Positions 5,525 through 5,771 of a stretch of DNA of 5,771 nucleotides are shown in pieces. The stretch lies in the NCBI GenBank assembly GCA_040381555.1, contig JBEIHC010000151.1, positions 1-5,771 of the forward strand, given 5' to 3'. This stretch comes from CANHCC01 sp040381555 (GTDB lineage: Bacteria; Bacteroidota; Bacteroidia; J057; RFSG01). Under the pieces are notes generated by a model, which searched no databases, was not told the DNA's origin, and saw nothing but the letters and a program-made list of their open reading frames with translations. Positions within the stretch are counted from its first letter, which is position 1. Every line of letters begins with the position of its first letter. Made by a program: the position numbers and the translations under genes.

Positions 5525-5771
5525 TTCTGAATATCTTTTAAAATTTGGATCACTTCCCGATAACCGGTTTCCACCGCCCCTTGTACTGTTTGGTGGTGCC
5601 CATTGAGGTTCATGGCTTCACCGGCGAAGTAAACTTTCTTCTGCACAGATTGTGCTGCGATGCTTCGGGCATCCCCCATTCCGATAGTGCTGTATGAATA
5701 GGCACCGCGGATATGAGGATGTGTGAACCAGTTTTGTACATGATCATTCAAAAAACTTTTTGACGCCCGGC
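5521..5771 (-). CDS. Flavin-containing amine oxidase, C-terminal end (partial)
   Basis: The frame is open to the window edge at 5771 (upstream codons encode ...RASKSFLN), so the apparent TTG start at 5751 is internal and the gene begins outside. About 83 C-terminal residues are present. They carry the end signature of the FAD-dependent amine oxidase family: HPHIRGAYSYSTIGMGDAR, then VYFAGEAMN and GHHQTVQGAVETGYRE. The FAGE and GA-x-ETG elements form the C-terminal part of the FAD-binding fold. These enzymes oxidise amines or related compounds with O2 as acceptor; the substrate pocket and N-terminal GxGxxG are not in view. The TGA stop overlaps the GTG start of the secreted protein gene, indicating one operon. 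The nearby carotenoid cyclase makes a carotenoid-desaturase-like relative worth considering, but the C-terminus looks more like an amine oxidase. Confidence 0.88.
   Translation of the reverse strand, partial: RASKSFLNDHVQNWFTHPHIRGAYSYSTIGMGDARSIAAQSVQKKVYFAGEAMNLNGHHQTVQGAVETGYREVIQILKDIQK

Overview
The window looks like a chromosomal segment of a Bacteroidota bacterium, possibly of the Saprospiria; the phylum is an inference from gene content. The main clues are a TonB-dependent receptor end next to a DUF4249 lipoprotein, TAnnTTTG-type promoter boxes, few Shine-Dalgarno sites, and a fused two-repeat lycopene cyclase of the CrtYcd type. No rRNA, tRNA or CRISPR array is visible.

Left part (1-1287, + strand): the C-terminal end of an outer-membrane TonB-dependent receptor, then 12 bases later a DUF4249 lipoprotein. 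This pair is a recurrent Bacteroidota surface uptake-type unit. Middle (1288-2678): a complete IS4-family insertion sequence of about 1.39 kb with an intact 401-residue DDE transposase, short imperfect terminal inverted repeats beginning TTGTCCG, and a strong hairpin between the left end and the transposase promoter. No target-site duplication is seen.

Right of the element, on the - strand, lies an operon read from 4010 leftward: a flavin reductase-family protein, a DUF2752 membrane protein (ATGA overlap), and the N-terminal stub of what looks like a TM2-domain protein. The stub is cut by the IS right end; its last 18 codons and its stop codon are IS sequence. Divergent from this operon, with only a 17-base gap, is a lycopene beta-cyclase-type carotenoid gene (+). 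It converges on a - strand pair: a flavin amine oxidase, partial at the window edge, and a secreted or outer-membrane hypothetical protein (GTGA overlap).

The gap between the convergent genes is filled entirely by a tandem array of seven identical near-palindromic 15-mers, GGTAAGTAACTTACC, at 22-23 bp spacing. The first copy supplies the stop codon of the cyclase gene, and the last abuts the stop codon of the opposing gene. This array and the IS-made chimeric end of the TM2-like gene are the two most unusual things here. No stretch longer than 300 bases lacks a gene.
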